In this document: piece by piece, positions 46,431 to 57,970 of the stretch
Layout: the number at the start of each line of letters is the position of its first letter
Position numbering within the stretch: the first letter of the stretch is position 1
Source of the DNA: Metellina segmentata
Taxonomy: Eukaryota; Arthropoda; Arachnida; Araneae; Tetragnathidae
Length of the DNA stretch: 64,000 nucleotides
Reading direction: 5' to 3'
Assembly (NCBI GenBank): GCA_947359465.1
Contig: OX375873.1
Coordinates: forward strand, 91,347,978 to 91,411,977
Notes under the pieces: model-generated
Databases searched by the model: none
Told to the model about the DNA's origin: nothing
Seen by the model: the letters and a program-made list of their open reading frames with translations, nothing else
Position numbers and translations under genes: made by a program

Positions 46431-47685
46431 ATCATTGATAAGGAACAGGAATAATCAATAATACTCAGTTTATACAACAAACTAAAACAATTCCTCAATC
46501 ATCAAAAGATAAATTTATAAGACCAGTATAATGACAAATATTTCCCTTAGAGAATTTTAAGCCTTTGAGAAATAAATGGTAAAAATAAGAGAGTAATCGA
46601 CGAAAAATTCTGGAAAGTTACCAAGATTTGAGTAAAAGTCCTCATTTTCCCTCTATCGGAGAGAACCGAATTGATTGTGCGATGAAGGGACGTCAAGTCA
46701 GAATTCCAATATCAGATGCGTTAGTTTAATAGCCAGAAGAAGAAACCTCATCGACGGTGTTTTCAAATCGTATTGTAATATGTTCGAAGTATATTGAACA
46801 ATTTCAGTCATTTAGAACCCTAAATACTATATATTGTGGTATTGATTTTCTATTTGGAATGTCAATCTTAAACTAAGAAATTTTGTGGTTAATCCTTTAA
46901 AAGAAGCTAAAGAATGAAATGTATATAGGTAGGACATTGAAAAGTTTTGAGGAATACAAAGCTTTTATGGTTCGCTGACTTTAAGTAAGGAATTCAGTGT
47001 AAAATAAAGATACAGATTCGAAAGTTTCAAAGTATTATTTAGAGGGAATTCGAGCACAAAATAATGGATATATCACTATCTGTCGAAAACAATACTTATT
47101 AGGAAAGCTTACCTCCTTTTTCACACTTGTATTGCTTCAACTTCTTTAAGAACCCGGATCGTTGAATAAGTATAAACTTTTCTCTTATACTTTACAGCAA
47201 TCAATCTATTTTCAATATCAGCAATGAAACGTAAAAAGCCTTTTTATATTTACTAACAACTTAGAGAATTTATTCCAATCACCAAGTATTTACAAGAATT
47301 TTGTACAAGTTTTTAAATATTACAGTTTTTCGCATCATCTCTCGTGACATAATACAATCGCCTGCCAGAAGGTTAGTTGTTTTCGCAGCAGTGCTGTCAC
47401 GTATAGTCAGCGAAATACTAGTTCGCAGTTAAGCTGTGAATAGCTGTGACGTAATTCATGGATTTGTTCTGAACGAAACCTAAAAATACCGTTCAAAATT
47501 AATACATGCTAGGAGCTTTGATGGGTTAAGTGGGTTTAATTCTATCATATTTAGGTTAATTTTCAGAAATGTCATTTATTCAGGTATAATTTAAAAATTT
47601 ATCCCCAATACCGCAGTTACGTAGTTGTTCTACAATGTTTGGAATGAAATATTAAACACAGTAAAACTTCTATTCAAAATATGGA
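46431..47685. other. Intergenic AT-rich block, nothing recognised
   Basis: 1.25 kb without coding or repeat signals. Confidence 0.5.
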
Positions 47686-47998
47686 CAGTGGTAGCCCATA
47701 TTTAAGAGCATCGGATTGCCAACCGGAGTATTTCGATTTCGAACCCAATCAAATACCATAGGGTACAAGGGGGGGGGCTGGTGCACGTTAAATCCATCGT
47801 TGTCTCACATGTCCTCAAGTTGGCGTGGTTTTGAAGTTTGGGGATATGGGTGCTAGCTCAGGTGTTGCCTCGTCATCTGACAGTTGTTCAAAATTGCGTG
47901 GTGTCGTCTTCGATTATTCCCATTAGCATAGATCCCGGTACGTCGACAATAGCCCGATGTGTTGCTCCATTATGAGGTTAGTTAAAATACCTACATAT
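47686..47998 (+). repeat. SINE-A, complete copy
   Basis: GTGGTAGCCCATATTTAAG, GATTTCGAACCCAATC, GGCTGGTGCACGTTAAATCC, CAAGTTGGCGTGGTTTTGAA, AGCTCAGGTGTTGCCTCGTC and CAATAGCCCGATGTGTTGC follow the family order. Confidence 0.8.
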
Positions 47999-48109
47999 AC
48001 CTCTTCAAAATATTAAAAACATTTATATTTGTACACATTTATCGAAATTTTTATTTATTCAATTATTTACACTTTTAAACGGATTGAGAGTTTACAATAG
48101 CTTAGCAAA

Positions 48110-48310
48110 CGGCTTAGACCAGATATCTATTCTATCAAGATCTGACCAATCTTGCTCATGAAGATACCTCGTCGTTATGGTAATGATGATTTTTTTTACC
48201 AAGATGAAAACAATATTTGGTAAATTTTGTTCCAATGACGAGGTATCCATCGAGGTTTGGTCAGTTTTGTATAGTGACGAGATAACTCGTTGTGGCAACC
48301 ACGAGAGGCT
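48110..48310. repeat. ACGAGATATCTCGT-family repeat copy
   Basis: Near-palindrome ACGAGATAACTCGT at 48277-48290, with decayed modules around 48120, 48160 and 48238, linked by ATCAAGATCTGACCAATCTT and GGTTTGGTCAGTTTTG. Short frames on both strands across this array are incidental. Confidence 0.7.
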
Positions 48311-48476
48311 GAAGAATGACACAATATACATAAACCTTTCATCTAGAAAAATTCCAGCACACAACGTATTGTACAATTGTTCAAATTAGCACTAGCGTCG
48401 TTCCACCCGAGAGCTTATCTCTTGCATTAAAGTTTTCCACAACTAACACTTGCTTTTTTCTCCTAAAAGATGCAGA

Positions 48477-49387
48477 TCACGGTAGCCCACTTGGAAGGGT
48501 AACTAACAGTTCAGCGACCGGAGGGTAGTGAGTGTGATTCCAACCAAAACCTGTTGTGTACAACGGGGCTGGTGCTGTGGCGTTTTGGGCACCACAAGTA
48601 ATACAATGGAGTTGGACTAAGCGGATTTCCTTTTAAAGCTATTTATTTCCCTTAAAAGATTCCATTAACAATTTTAAAAATATCTGCAAAATTATTTACA
48701 ATGAACAATCACTGAACGAATGCTAAGAATAATAAGTTTCTCTTCACAGTTAGATTTTTTATCGGTGTTTGACCTCACTGTATAGCCGTCTCGAGAGCTC
48801 TGCCAAAAGCCACTATCCCCAGTGGCTTTTGACCCTCGTCTCCCTTTGCGTTTTTCGTTGGTTCGAGGAGGAGGGTCCGTTTCCCACTTCGAATGTTGAT
48901 TATGATGTCTTTTTCAATCACACCTACAACCTTAAAGGTATTGAACTAGCTGTGAGCACCCTCTTTGGATCTCGGACACTTTAGATGATGCGTGTGACAA
49001 CCAGGTGCAGGAAGTCGTATTAACAAGCCGACTCTCCAACAAATTTAATGCTTTTATGGCCTGAGTTATCTCAGAACTGTAACACACGTGGTCTTTTTAG
49101 GGGGTCGTCTGCTCCCCTCTCTTGGCAGGCCCAAGATGATCTGGGTCTTGAAATCTTCTTCTTTTTCCAGACGTCACAGTGTATGTCAAATCTGCCATAG
49201 CCTTAAATGTCCTAGTGTTGGCACGGTGTTGAAATTTGGAGAGTGAGGTGGCAGCTCAGGTGTGACCTCGTCATCAGACATTGGTTCAAAATTACGTGGT
49301 ATTGTCCTCGGATCTTTCCTTTTGGGTTTGATCCCGAACCGTCGATGATAGTACGATGTGTGACATTAGTTAAAAAACACCTACCTA
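48477..49387 (+). repeat. SINE-A copy split by a solo LTR
   Basis: The head (48477-48575: CGGTAGCCCACTTGGAAGG, GTGTGATTCCAACC, GGGGCTGGTGC) and tail (49179-49387: GTCAAATCTGCCATAGCC, GGTTCAAAATTACGTGG, CACCTACCTA) form one standard SINE-A once the 603-bp LTR is removed. Confidence 0.85.
48576..49178 (+). mobile_element. Solo LTR of an LTR retrotransposon, 603 bp
   Basis: Begins TGTGGCGTTTTGGGCACCAC and ends CCAGACGTCACA, with TG...CA termini and a short imperfect inverted repeat (TGTGGC and GTCACA). It interrupts SINE-A between GTGC (48572-48575) and GTGT (49179-49182), a 4-bp target duplication with one later mutation. No internal retrotransposon sequence remains, so it arose by recombination between two LTRs. 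The 71-codon frame inside is not a gene. Class is probably Ty3/Gypsy; undecided without the primer-binding site. Confidence 0.8.
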
Positions 49388-50272
49388 AAGATAATTAAAA
49401 AAAGTTGAAATTTGAACATTGAGTTCTAGTTTAGCTAAGTGTCACTATGGTTCTGACCTTGCTTCATTGGAAGGATGAATTATGTCAAAGACAAGTGACA
49501 CAATTCCCGCAATGAACTTACTTAAAACACTTATATTTTGCACCTACTTTATTGTTTCTCCCGAAACACACGCACACTGTTATTCGTCCATTATACATTC
49601 AAATTAAAAAAAAATTAACTGTTCCTATTTATTTGGACTGTTTTGGATATTTCATAATCACTTACTTCATTACACCTTAATAGGTTTAAAATTCTTGTTG
49701 ATTATCAAAGTCTAGCAACGCTGTACGAATATAAGACCACAGAAATTGTTAGATGAATAAAATCATTTTCTTTTCTTGATCTCTAGTTTTGTCTGGCTCC
49801 TTAATTAGACTTCAAGATGTAAGCGAAAGAAAAAAAATGGCATAGTTAGGGAAGTTTCGTATATTAGTTTTGTTGTTCACACGGACCATTAAGTGGTGCT
49901 CAGTGTATCCTTTATTTCTTGATTGCTCTTCTTAATCCTAGATGGCTCTATCTCAGTCTTATGTTTTCTCAGACCCGCATTTATCAGAGTTCTTAGAAAT
50001 CGTGTATTTGCGATTATCCATGCTGAGGGTATGTAGTTTCTACCAGATGCTGAAACTAATAAAGTTTTCTGGACTCAACTTCATTAAAAGTTGACCAGAG
50101 TGCGTTAAGTATTTGTGCTTAAACCGAAATCAATAAATATGCAAATTACGTAGATTTGATTAAATTCGTGAATGAATGGGTAAATTAATAAGTGCGAATT
50201 GAAAAGGACCGAAGAAACGTTTATTTAGGCTACTGAAATAAAAACCGTATTGATCTTGTGAACATAGAAAAA
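49388..50272. other. Intergenic block, nothing recognised
   Basis: No coding or repeat family found. Confidence 0.45.
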
Positions 50273-50575
50273 GTAGGTATTTTAATTAACGTCATACTGA
50301 AGCAACACAATGGGCGGTGGTCCACGACCAAACCCAAACGGAAAATCTGAGTACAACACCACGTATATTTGAATCACGGCCAGACGATGAGGTCAAACTG
50401 GCACACCACTCTCGAAATTTCCACACCACGACAACGTGAAGGCATTTAAGACTACGACAGGTTTGATGTGCACCAGCCCCTTTTGTTCATGATGGTCTTT
50501 GGATGGAGTACTACTCACAACGCTCCGGTTGCTCTCTATTCCATTACTCTTCCAACATAACAACCACGGTACCAC
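50273..50575 (-). repeat. SINE-A, complete copy
   Basis: The reverse-complement order is full length: GTAGGTATTTTAATTAACGT at the tail, TTTGATGTGCACCAGCCCC in the middle and ATAACAACCACGGTACCA at the head. Confidence 0.75.
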
Positions 50576-50800
50576 AGAGAGAAGGCTTCTAACTGATCTA
50601 ATCAAAGATGAGTTGTTACTCTGATAACAGTTTAAATAACAGTGCCCCATTGGAAAATAACATTTAGAAATCTTCTTCGTTGGTTATCAACAATTGTTAT
50701 TGGTATAGCAGTAAAACTATTGAATGAGAAAAAAAATTGAAAATTATAGAACTAAGAAGTGGAAACATTAAATTTTCAAATTACTATGGCGCATTTAAAT

Positions 50801-51566
50801 ATACTCTATAGTGGCGTCATCACAGTGGCGCCAGGCTTGATCAACTTGAAACGGCGCTGACTGGGGACGTATAGTCTTAAGTAACGATCCCGTTTCCAAC
50901 TGTGTCCTGACGACTACTACAGATATGTCTGGAGACATCCAGGGCAGCGTGGGGATCCTGCCCAATCTCAACCCAAACATGCCCACAAAAAGGTGTTATG
51001 GTCTGGAGTGCCATCTCCTTTGGTAGCCGGTCCCCTTTGGTTGTCATTTCTGGCACACTTACTGAACAGCAGTACGCAGACGACAGTTTACGACCGGTTT
51101 TGTACCGTAACTTTTGCGACACCCGGGACTTCCTTCTCGACAAGATAATGCCCGGCCGCACACAACACGCGTTGCTATGAATTGTCTTCAAGCTTTCCCA
51201 ACACTTTCTTGGCCAGCTAGGTCTCCCGATCTCTCTTCCATAGAGCACATTTGTGACGTTAAGGGAAGGCGATTGAAACCATCCCGAAATGTTGATCATT
51301 TGGACCAACGAAAGGAGACAATTTGGCTTTCCGCAGGACACCATCCGGGGACTTTTTGAGTCTATACCACGCAGTGTGACAGCTTGCATCCAGGCCAGAG
51401 GTGGACCCACGTATTATTGACTTCCTCCTTTGTAACGAGAAAACTATGAAATGAATAATTCAATTGTTCCGGAATTTTAATAATTTGTTTTGCTATATAT
51501 GTTCGCATCCACCAATTTTCATTGCAATCGGACATCTCCTTCTTGATGCGTCGATTTCGTAGAGTG
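50801..51566 (+). pseudogene. Tc1 family X, 5'-truncated transposase copy
   Basis: Starts mid-gene and reads through shifted frames: GVMVWSAISFGSRSPLVVIS, GTLTEQQYADDSLRPVL, RQDNARPHTTRVAMNCL with the second catalytic Asp, WPARSPDLSSIEHI with the Glu, then RGLFESIPRSVTACIQARGG. I count 32 residues between Asp and Glu as read here. The right end CGATTTCGTAGAGTG is followed by TA (51567-51568). The N-terminal half is missing, and at least three frameshifts are present. Confidence 0.8.
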
Positions 51567-51568
51567 TA

Positions 51569-52421
51569 GAGATAGTGTAGTTAAAAACTTAAAATCAATT
51601 GTTAATGTTGATTTCTCGGAGTTGATTTTAGCAATTAATTTAATTTGCAAACTGATAGTGTTAATTGACATGTAATAACGAAGTTGTTATTATTGGCAGT
51701 TAATAATAACTGTTACTGATAAGAAACTTGTGAAGGTATCCAAAATCAGTTTGATATCTTTTCGAAACTGCGACGTTAGTTGTTTGTTGTTTGGAATGTT
51801 TTTTCTTGTTCCGGTTCCCGACACTTCTGTATTAATTTATTTTAATTAAGTTATAAACTATGTTATGCCTGGCAATTTAAAAATATTAATGTAAAAAACA
51901 ATTATCTATGACATTTATTACGGTGTCTGTTGGGATTAAACACTCTGGTAATATATAAACTGTTATAGGAAAGAGAGTGTTAGAGATTTGTGTAAGGTTT
52001 GTGAGTCCATTAAAGGCAAATGCATGGTACTGCATCTCATGTAATCTTTGAGCATTTTGATAGTAAGACATTTCAAATGCAACATTATTCAGTAACGTAT
52101 GCTTAGTACTTAACTAAACTGACTTAGTCATTAAAATGTGCACAATAAATTCCACGAAGTCTCGTGTTACAGTCATATTCCGAAAAGGTAGCATATAGAA
52201 AATATTTAATGGATTCATGAGTTTAAACGAGCGGACGTTCATAAAAGCGTGAGATGAAATGGATTTTCTCCTACAGTATTTTGTGAAACAGTTTATAAAA
52301 TTAAGTGACGCATCGATCTTACAACATCGAATGGCAGGAGAAAGTAGAAGTATAGTAACTCCTTTTCAACACTTCCCCTCATGAATCACTACACACTAAG
52401 TTTTGACGGTATTAATAACTT
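51569..52421. other. Intergenic block, nothing recognised
   Basis: AT-rich with repeated AATTGTTAAT-type strings, no gene. Confidence 0.45.
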
Positions 52422-52497
52422 TGTAGGTTAGTTAGGGCTACCAACATCTCACTGGAGTGACACTATGGGTTATTGGCGACGGTACGGGATCAACCCA
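52422..52497 (-). repeat. SINE-A 3' fragment
   Basis: GTAGGTTAGTTAGGGC, ACTGGAGTGACACTATGGGT and GGCGACGGTACGGGATCAAC are the reverse-complement tail. Confidence 0.65.
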
Positions 52498-53540
52498 GGT
52501 GTTTTGTGGGATAATCTATCATGCTGTCGACAACACTTGTTTTGCATCAATATCGTATACGATTATATTTTTTAATCTTGAAAGCATGTGCATCTTTTGT
52601 AAGTATGTATACGCTTCTGTTTTTTTCACGTTTCGTACGTTAACATTTCCAGCTATGTAATGTTAAATGGTAAAATACATTTATCGCTAGATTAAAGCCA
52701 CAAAGACAAAATTACTTTGATTATTCTGTTACGTCCAATTGCAAAAACAATAAAACTTTAAAAAATAGCTAGGGCAGGATTGCAGTAAGAAATAAATGTC
52801 ATCTTTTTTATTTATAGCGGTTTATTTCTATCGGAATTTGGATGAAGAATTATTCTATTTTTGATCATTATCTTTATTCCTCAAAACGCTCCAATAGTTT
52901 ATCGCTATTTTATCTTTATTGTAGCTATTCTACTCTTTCTTTAATATTTAAGCTGATAATTTGCACGGATGAAGGCAATTTAAAGATGCGTTAACGATCT
53001 TTGATGGATGAATTTATTATCGATTGGCAGTACGATCGCATGATGTTTCAACTTTTCTCCTTACCTGCAACAAATCAAATTGTAAATTCTTCATTACGCA
53101 TTCTATGCTTGATAAACCTCTACTATAGCCACTATCATTGAGTCAGGATTCGAAAGGATAAGCTAAGACTGAATTCGTTAGATGACTTGAATAAAAACGA
53201 ATTAGAATAATATAATGACATCACACAAGGAGAAATAAAATCGGTCATAACAAAACTCGTGGACTTAATTCCATCCTGTAGCTCACCAACGAGTTATGAC
53301 TCGGCTGCCACTGACTGAATAACAATTTTTTATATGCTGTTATTGTTTTCAAAGCTTGTTTAATCATAACTAGGGTAACTTTTTTGCTGCACTAAAAATG
53401 GGAAAAGTTGCATTTACCATTCCCTAAAGTTGCATTTATGGGTATAAATCTGCAAGGATTTTTGATAAAATAAAATCTAAAATGAATCGTTTGTAAAAAA
53501 TGAAAAAAAAAATCAGAATTTATTGCCAATTTTAGTTGTG

Positions 53541-53790
53541 TAGAACAGTTTTGTATAATACATAATTAAATACAGATGAACGTTGACATCGTTGAATGGA
53601 CGATTCTTGGCCAGAAATTTTTTTAACATTGAAAAACTGCACTCAACAGAGACTGATGTTCCCTAACCTTGTAACAGTAGCAAATAATGTGACTTGGAGG
53701 AAATTCGTTTCGGGAAAAGTGTAGGCAATAACCGTCAGGTCGTTATTCTTTTAAAATCATTTTTTAAGATACGCTTTAAGGATTCATGGA
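53541..53790 (-). pseudogene. hAT transposase C-terminal (dimerisation) remnant
   Basis: On the minus strand, 53667 downwards reads TSVSVECSFSMLKKFLAKNR, then PFNDVNVHLYLIMYYTKLF. The hAT dimerisation motif (S-V-E-R-S-F-S-x-x-K, then N-x-x-x-L-x-x-Y) is clear, with Arg to Cys in the core. Upstream sequence (IDQWILKQIHESLKRILK) is possibly the same protein, interrupted by frameshifts. The fragment is short and dead. Confidence 0.65.
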
Positions 53791-53971
53791 TTTGTTTTAA
53801 AATCCATTGATCAGATATCTTTATTCGCTGTCTCGATGTTATAAGCTTTCTATTCCGATTTTACTACGTGGCGAATCAAATATTCGTAGCTACTTTTGAA
53901 CTTCAGCAAACGTTTTGGTAGCTGTGGGTGAACAACGAAGTTTTGCGTTCCAATCATCTGCATTGTTTTAT

Positions 53972-53993
53972 GTATATATATATATATATATAT
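53972..53993. repeat. (TA)n microsatellite
   Basis: About 11 TA dinucleotides in a row. Confidence 0.9.
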
Positions 53994-54039
53994 CTTGTCA
54001 TCATGCTATTTATCGCCAATTTTTTTATGATTATGAGTT

Positions 54040-54145
54040 CAAGATCGGATCATTTTACTTCTAGTGACAAGATATGTCGTCCATAAATGTCTGGTTAGTT
54101 TTGCTAATGACGAGATGATTCGTTGAAACAATCTCTAGAAGAGTT
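54040..54145. repeat. ACGAGATATCTCGT-family repeat copy
   Basis: AGTGACAAGATATGTCGTCC, then TGTCTGGTTAGTTTTGCTAA, then TGACGAGATGATTCGTTG: palindrome, linker, palindrome, each arm mutated. Confidence 0.65.
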
Positions 54146-54189
54146 ACAATGAAGTTTATGAACATTATATCAACATTTGGTCTTTAATA

Positions 54190-55579
54190 CACTCTATAAC
54201 AAAAAATATCGATCCACCAAGAAGGAGTTGTCCAATTGTAATTAAATTTCGTTTCCAAAAACATTTAGAACGAAAATGCAAATGAAAAAAAATTTGTTTC
54301 CAATGAATGAATGGTGGGAGCTCCAGTGTATCGGAACTGCGGATTCAGTAGGTGTATATAAAGAGCGATACTCAATCTATGGTTAAAATTTCTCTTTCAT
54401 TTTGACTGCGGATATCTTACATTGAAAGTAACAATGCCTCGCCGATACATTAGTGCTCATTACGAACATATGCCAGAGTTTGAAAGAGGTAGTGCTGTCA
54501 GATTAAAGGAGGCTGATTGGACGAATCGAAGAACCGCTCGACATGTGGGTCGAAGCAATGCGGCGATTAGACGATGTTGGCAAGAGTGGGTCAAGAACGG
54601 CAGATGGCAGCGCCAGGACGGCGGCGGTCGACCTAGAGCCACAACAGAATGGGAAGATAAAGCGACTGTCAGAGCAGCTGTCACAGCACCGGATTCGTCT
54701 TTAGCAACCATCCAACGAATGATCCGCACACATGCGTCCCACATGACACTGTGCAGACGATAGAGAGAGTGGAATTTACGCTCGTGCGGACCATTACGCC
54801 ACACTCCTCTCAGGAATGTACACCGTCAAGTCTGATTACAGTAGTACAGGGCTCGATCAGCTTGCAACTGTGCTGACTGGGGACCTATAGTCTTTAGTGG
54901 CGAGTACCGTTTCCAACTGTGTCCTGACGACAACCACAGACGTTTCTGGGGACGTTCAGGGCTGCGTGCTGATCCTACCCTTACTATCGCATGCCATACA
55001 TGCCCACAACAAGGCACTTTGGTGTGGGGAGTCCATATCCTTTGATAGCCGGACCCCTTTGGTAGTCATTTATAGCACAATTACAGCACAGCGATACGTA
55101 GACGACATTCTACGACCGGTTGTGATACCGTTCCTTTTGAGACACCCCGGACTTACTTTTCAATGTCCGGTCGCACACGTCACGCGTTGCTATGAATTGT
55201 CCTCAAGCTTTTCCAACACGTCCTTGGGCAGCTAGGTCTCCTGGTCTATCTCCCATGCAGCACATTTGGAACGTTATGGGAAGGCGATTGCAACCATCCC
55301 GGAATGTTGACAATTTAGCCCAACAGTTGGAGACATTTTGGCATTTCGCATGACACCTTCCGGGAACTTTTTCAGTCTATGCCACGCCGGGTGACAGCTT
55401 GTATCCAAGCCAGAGGTGGACCAACGCCTTAATGACTTCCTCCCTTTGTAACTGTCAAACTCTGAAATAATTCATTCAATTGTTCTGAAATTTTAATCGC
55501 TTGTTTTTCTATGTATGTTCTTCACATCCCTCAATTTTTATTGCGATTATTTTTGTGTCGATTTTTTTGTTATAGAGTG
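54190..55579 (+). mobile_element. Tc1 family X, full-length element, 1,390 bp
   Basis: Left end CACTCTATAACAAAAAATAT and right end (reverse complement) CACTCTATAACAAAAAAATC are inverted repeats. TA precedes the left end (54188-54189); the right flank reads TT, so the target duplication has mutated. It is the reference copy for the truncated copies at 40651 and 50801. Confidence 0.85.
54434..55450 (+). pseudogene. Tc1 transposase (family X), multiply frameshifted
   Basis: The N-terminus is intact for 109 codons from ATG 54434: MPRRYISAHYEHMPEFERG, paired HTH motifs with AAIRRCWQEWVKNGR, and a GRPRAT hook, stopping at TAG 54761-54763. Later frames give SISFDSRTPLVVIYSTITAQ, RYVDDILRP and PFLLRHPGLTF. 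The segment that should carry the second catalytic Asp (F-Q-x-D-N-A) is deleted at about 55160, where Gln runs directly into CPVAHV. MPRRVTACIQARGG-like codons survive near 55380 in a shifted frame. Inactive. Confidence 0.85.
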
Positions 55580-56217
55580 TTTGATAAGCCGCTGATTAAT
55601 AAATTATCGTATTTCATTTGGGAATTTTCACTGACGATATGTTGAAATATCTTCAAAAAGTAAGTCAAGTGACGTCGGTGACTGTAATAGAAAGAAGAAA
55701 GAATACACAAGAAAATAGGCAGAAAACACACATTGACGTAGAAACATTACCAAAAACAACATTTAACCTGACAGATAAAGCTTCTCGTAGATAATTATTA
55801 GAAGTATTTTTGTAGCAAATATAATTCGACCGGTGTTTAACTTCAGATGTTCTACTGGTGGCAATTTTTCTCGAAATATCTCGCAAACGTTCCATAAGGC
55901 GAGAAGCATTTCAATGATTTTTCATCTTTTTGATTTCATTTAGCTACCATTTTACTGCATTTTTCCTTTTATTTTGTACCTTTGCTATTAGAAAGTGTTA
56001 AAAATCACTAAACGTTTTAAACGATGGAGTAATTTAAATAACGTGAGTTCCAGGTTTGGAACCCAACAGTACACTTTCCGTTCTAGACCATATTTTTCTA
56101 CATTTTCCAATTAAAACTTGGATAAGAGAATGGCAGCATAGAACATTCCAGAAATGCGATATTATATTTTTGTTAAATGTTACTTTTGTCTATTCAGACA
56201 GTTCTATAATGCTGAGC
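55580..56217. other. Intergenic block, nothing recognised
   Basis: Short frames only; no family signal. Confidence 0.45.
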
Positions 56218-56219
56218 TA

Positions 56220-56370
56220 CAGGTGCTGGACAAAATGATAGGAACACTTGTGGAAGAAAGCAAAATCATTATTAGTAGGGAGTTGGGCCACCCTTGGCCT
56301 GAATTACAGCTAGTCTCCGACGTGAGATTGACAAATAAAGATCTTGCATGAAATGCTTAAGGTAATTCGC
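56220..56370 (+). mobile_element. Possible Tc1/mariner terminal fragment
   Basis: CAGGTGCTGGACAAAATGAT, then AGGAACAC, after a TA (56218-56219), followed by TTGGGCCACCCTTGGCCTGA and ATTACAGC, resembles Tc1/mariner terminal sequence. No partner end was found. Confidence 0.35.
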
Positions 56371-56585
56371 ATCCATTTCTCGTGAAGAGAGGTCTCGAGT
56401 TCAGATATTGTGCAAAAAGTAGCTACAGCATGAAATGAAATTTTAAAACCTACTGTATATCTTTTACATCAGTATGAGATGGATTTTCAGTGTAAAAACA
56501 AACAAGCCAGACGAAATGGTAGCATTTTACATGTGATACACAAATGCTCTCACATGATATCGATGTTTATTTAACTAACTATCAA

Positions 56586-56775
56586 TTGGTTTCAACGAGA
56601 TATTTGGTTAAATCAGATATCTGATCAATTTTACCAATGACGAGATATTTTGTAATCACGATTGCCGAATGAAAATATTGACATTTTTGTATGTTGACGA
56701 TATCAATATTCCGTTCATTAAATCTGGCTATTCCATTAATATCTGGTTAGTTTTGTTAATGGCGAGATACCTCGA
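56586..56775. repeat. ACGAGATATCTCGT-family repeat copy
   Basis: AACGAGATATTTGG, ATATCTGATCAATTTTACCA, then ATGACGAGATATTTTG, then ATATCTGGTTAGTTTTGTTA and ATGGCGAGATACCTCGAG. Three decayed palindromes with two linkers. Confidence 0.65.
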
Positions 56776-57656
56776 GGTAAACATCCAAAAGGTCAATATC
56801 GGTGTTTGCTTAAAAGATATTTTATCGTAATTTTGGTACCGTTTGGTTTTCAATCTAATTGACTTTATCAAGCTATAAAATGTTTTTTTAGTGGTAAGGT
56901 TCTGCAATCGTGTTTGAAAAGCAAGAAAATGGCATTGTGTCAAAAAAAGGATAGGAAAACGTTCCTCCTGAGAAACCCTACAGTTACTTAGATTTAGCTT
57001 GACAGAAAATGCCTTTCATATGTAGACGAAAGTTTGAATCGTATCTCATCAAGGTAATAGCCCTTATATCTCTCGTTTATGTGTCTGTGTGAAAGCATGG
57101 CACTTTATTCTCTTAGCATTACGAAACGTCTTTCTTTGAGAAGAAAAAAGGATTACTTGAGTGATAGAAGATAGAAAAAGGCGCTTTGGGGGTGTCTATC
57201 TGAATAATCGTCAAATCCCATCGGAGCCGCGATAGTGGAGAACATATCGTTTAAATTGACAGTTCTGGTTTACTACCGTTTGAGTCCGGACTTTAAACGG
57301 ACGTCTTCGGCTTTCAATGACAGGAAGTGGTTACGAAAAAAATGAACCACTGAATCCCCCCTGCTCTTAAAGTAATTTCAAGGAATGCGTGAAGAGTTTT
57401 TCGACAGAAACCAATTTATATTTGTGCACATAATACGTGTTTTCTTTCCTTGCACTTTTCTGACTTCGATTTCGAAAAAAATCCGATTTCGATCTGGCTT
57501 TTGATATAGGAGATAGATGGAAATGTAAAGTGGCTCTTATTTTGAAATTATTAATGTTAGAAAAAGTAAATAAGTTGAGTTTTTAGAGTGAATAGATTTG
57601 CTGCTTGGGAACTGGATGAGATGTATGGAATTGTTCGGAAATATTTACTGTCGACA
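56776..57656. other. Intergenic block, slightly GC-richer at 57180-57360
   Basis: 57180-57360 (CATCGGAGCCGCGATAG, TTGAGTCCGGAC) stands out in composition but has no open frame or repeat match. Confidence 0.3.
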
Positions 57657-57970
57657 TATCTTGGTGCTCTCGTTATTTAGATTAATACTGTTGCCAGCAC
57701 TTGGTGCCCTCGTTAGTTGGATTGTTGCTGTTGACAGAATTTGGTGCCCTTGTTATTTGAATTGTTGCTGTTGGCAGGCCTTGGTTCCCTTGTTATTTGG
57801 ATTGTTGCTGTTGAGAGTCTGGTGCTCTGGTTAGTTGGATTGTTGTTGTTGACAGCACTTGGTGCCCTCGTTATTTGAATTGCTGCTGTTGACAGCCCTT
57901 GGTGCCCTTGTTATTTGGATTGTTGCTGTTTATAACCCTTTGTGTCCTCTTTATTTGGATTGTTTGGTAT
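57657..57970. repeat. 40-bp minisatellite, about eight copies
   Basis: Unit TTGGTGCCCTTGTTATTTGG plus ATTGTTGCTGTTGACAGCAC. Starts at 57661, 57701, 57741, 57781, about 57819, 57859, 57899 and 57939. The hydrophobic frames across it (W-I-V-A-V, L-F-G-L-L-L-L) are by-products. Confidence 0.9.

Noticed and set aside
48769..48984. 71-codon frame as a gene
   Set aside because: It lies inside the solo LTR.
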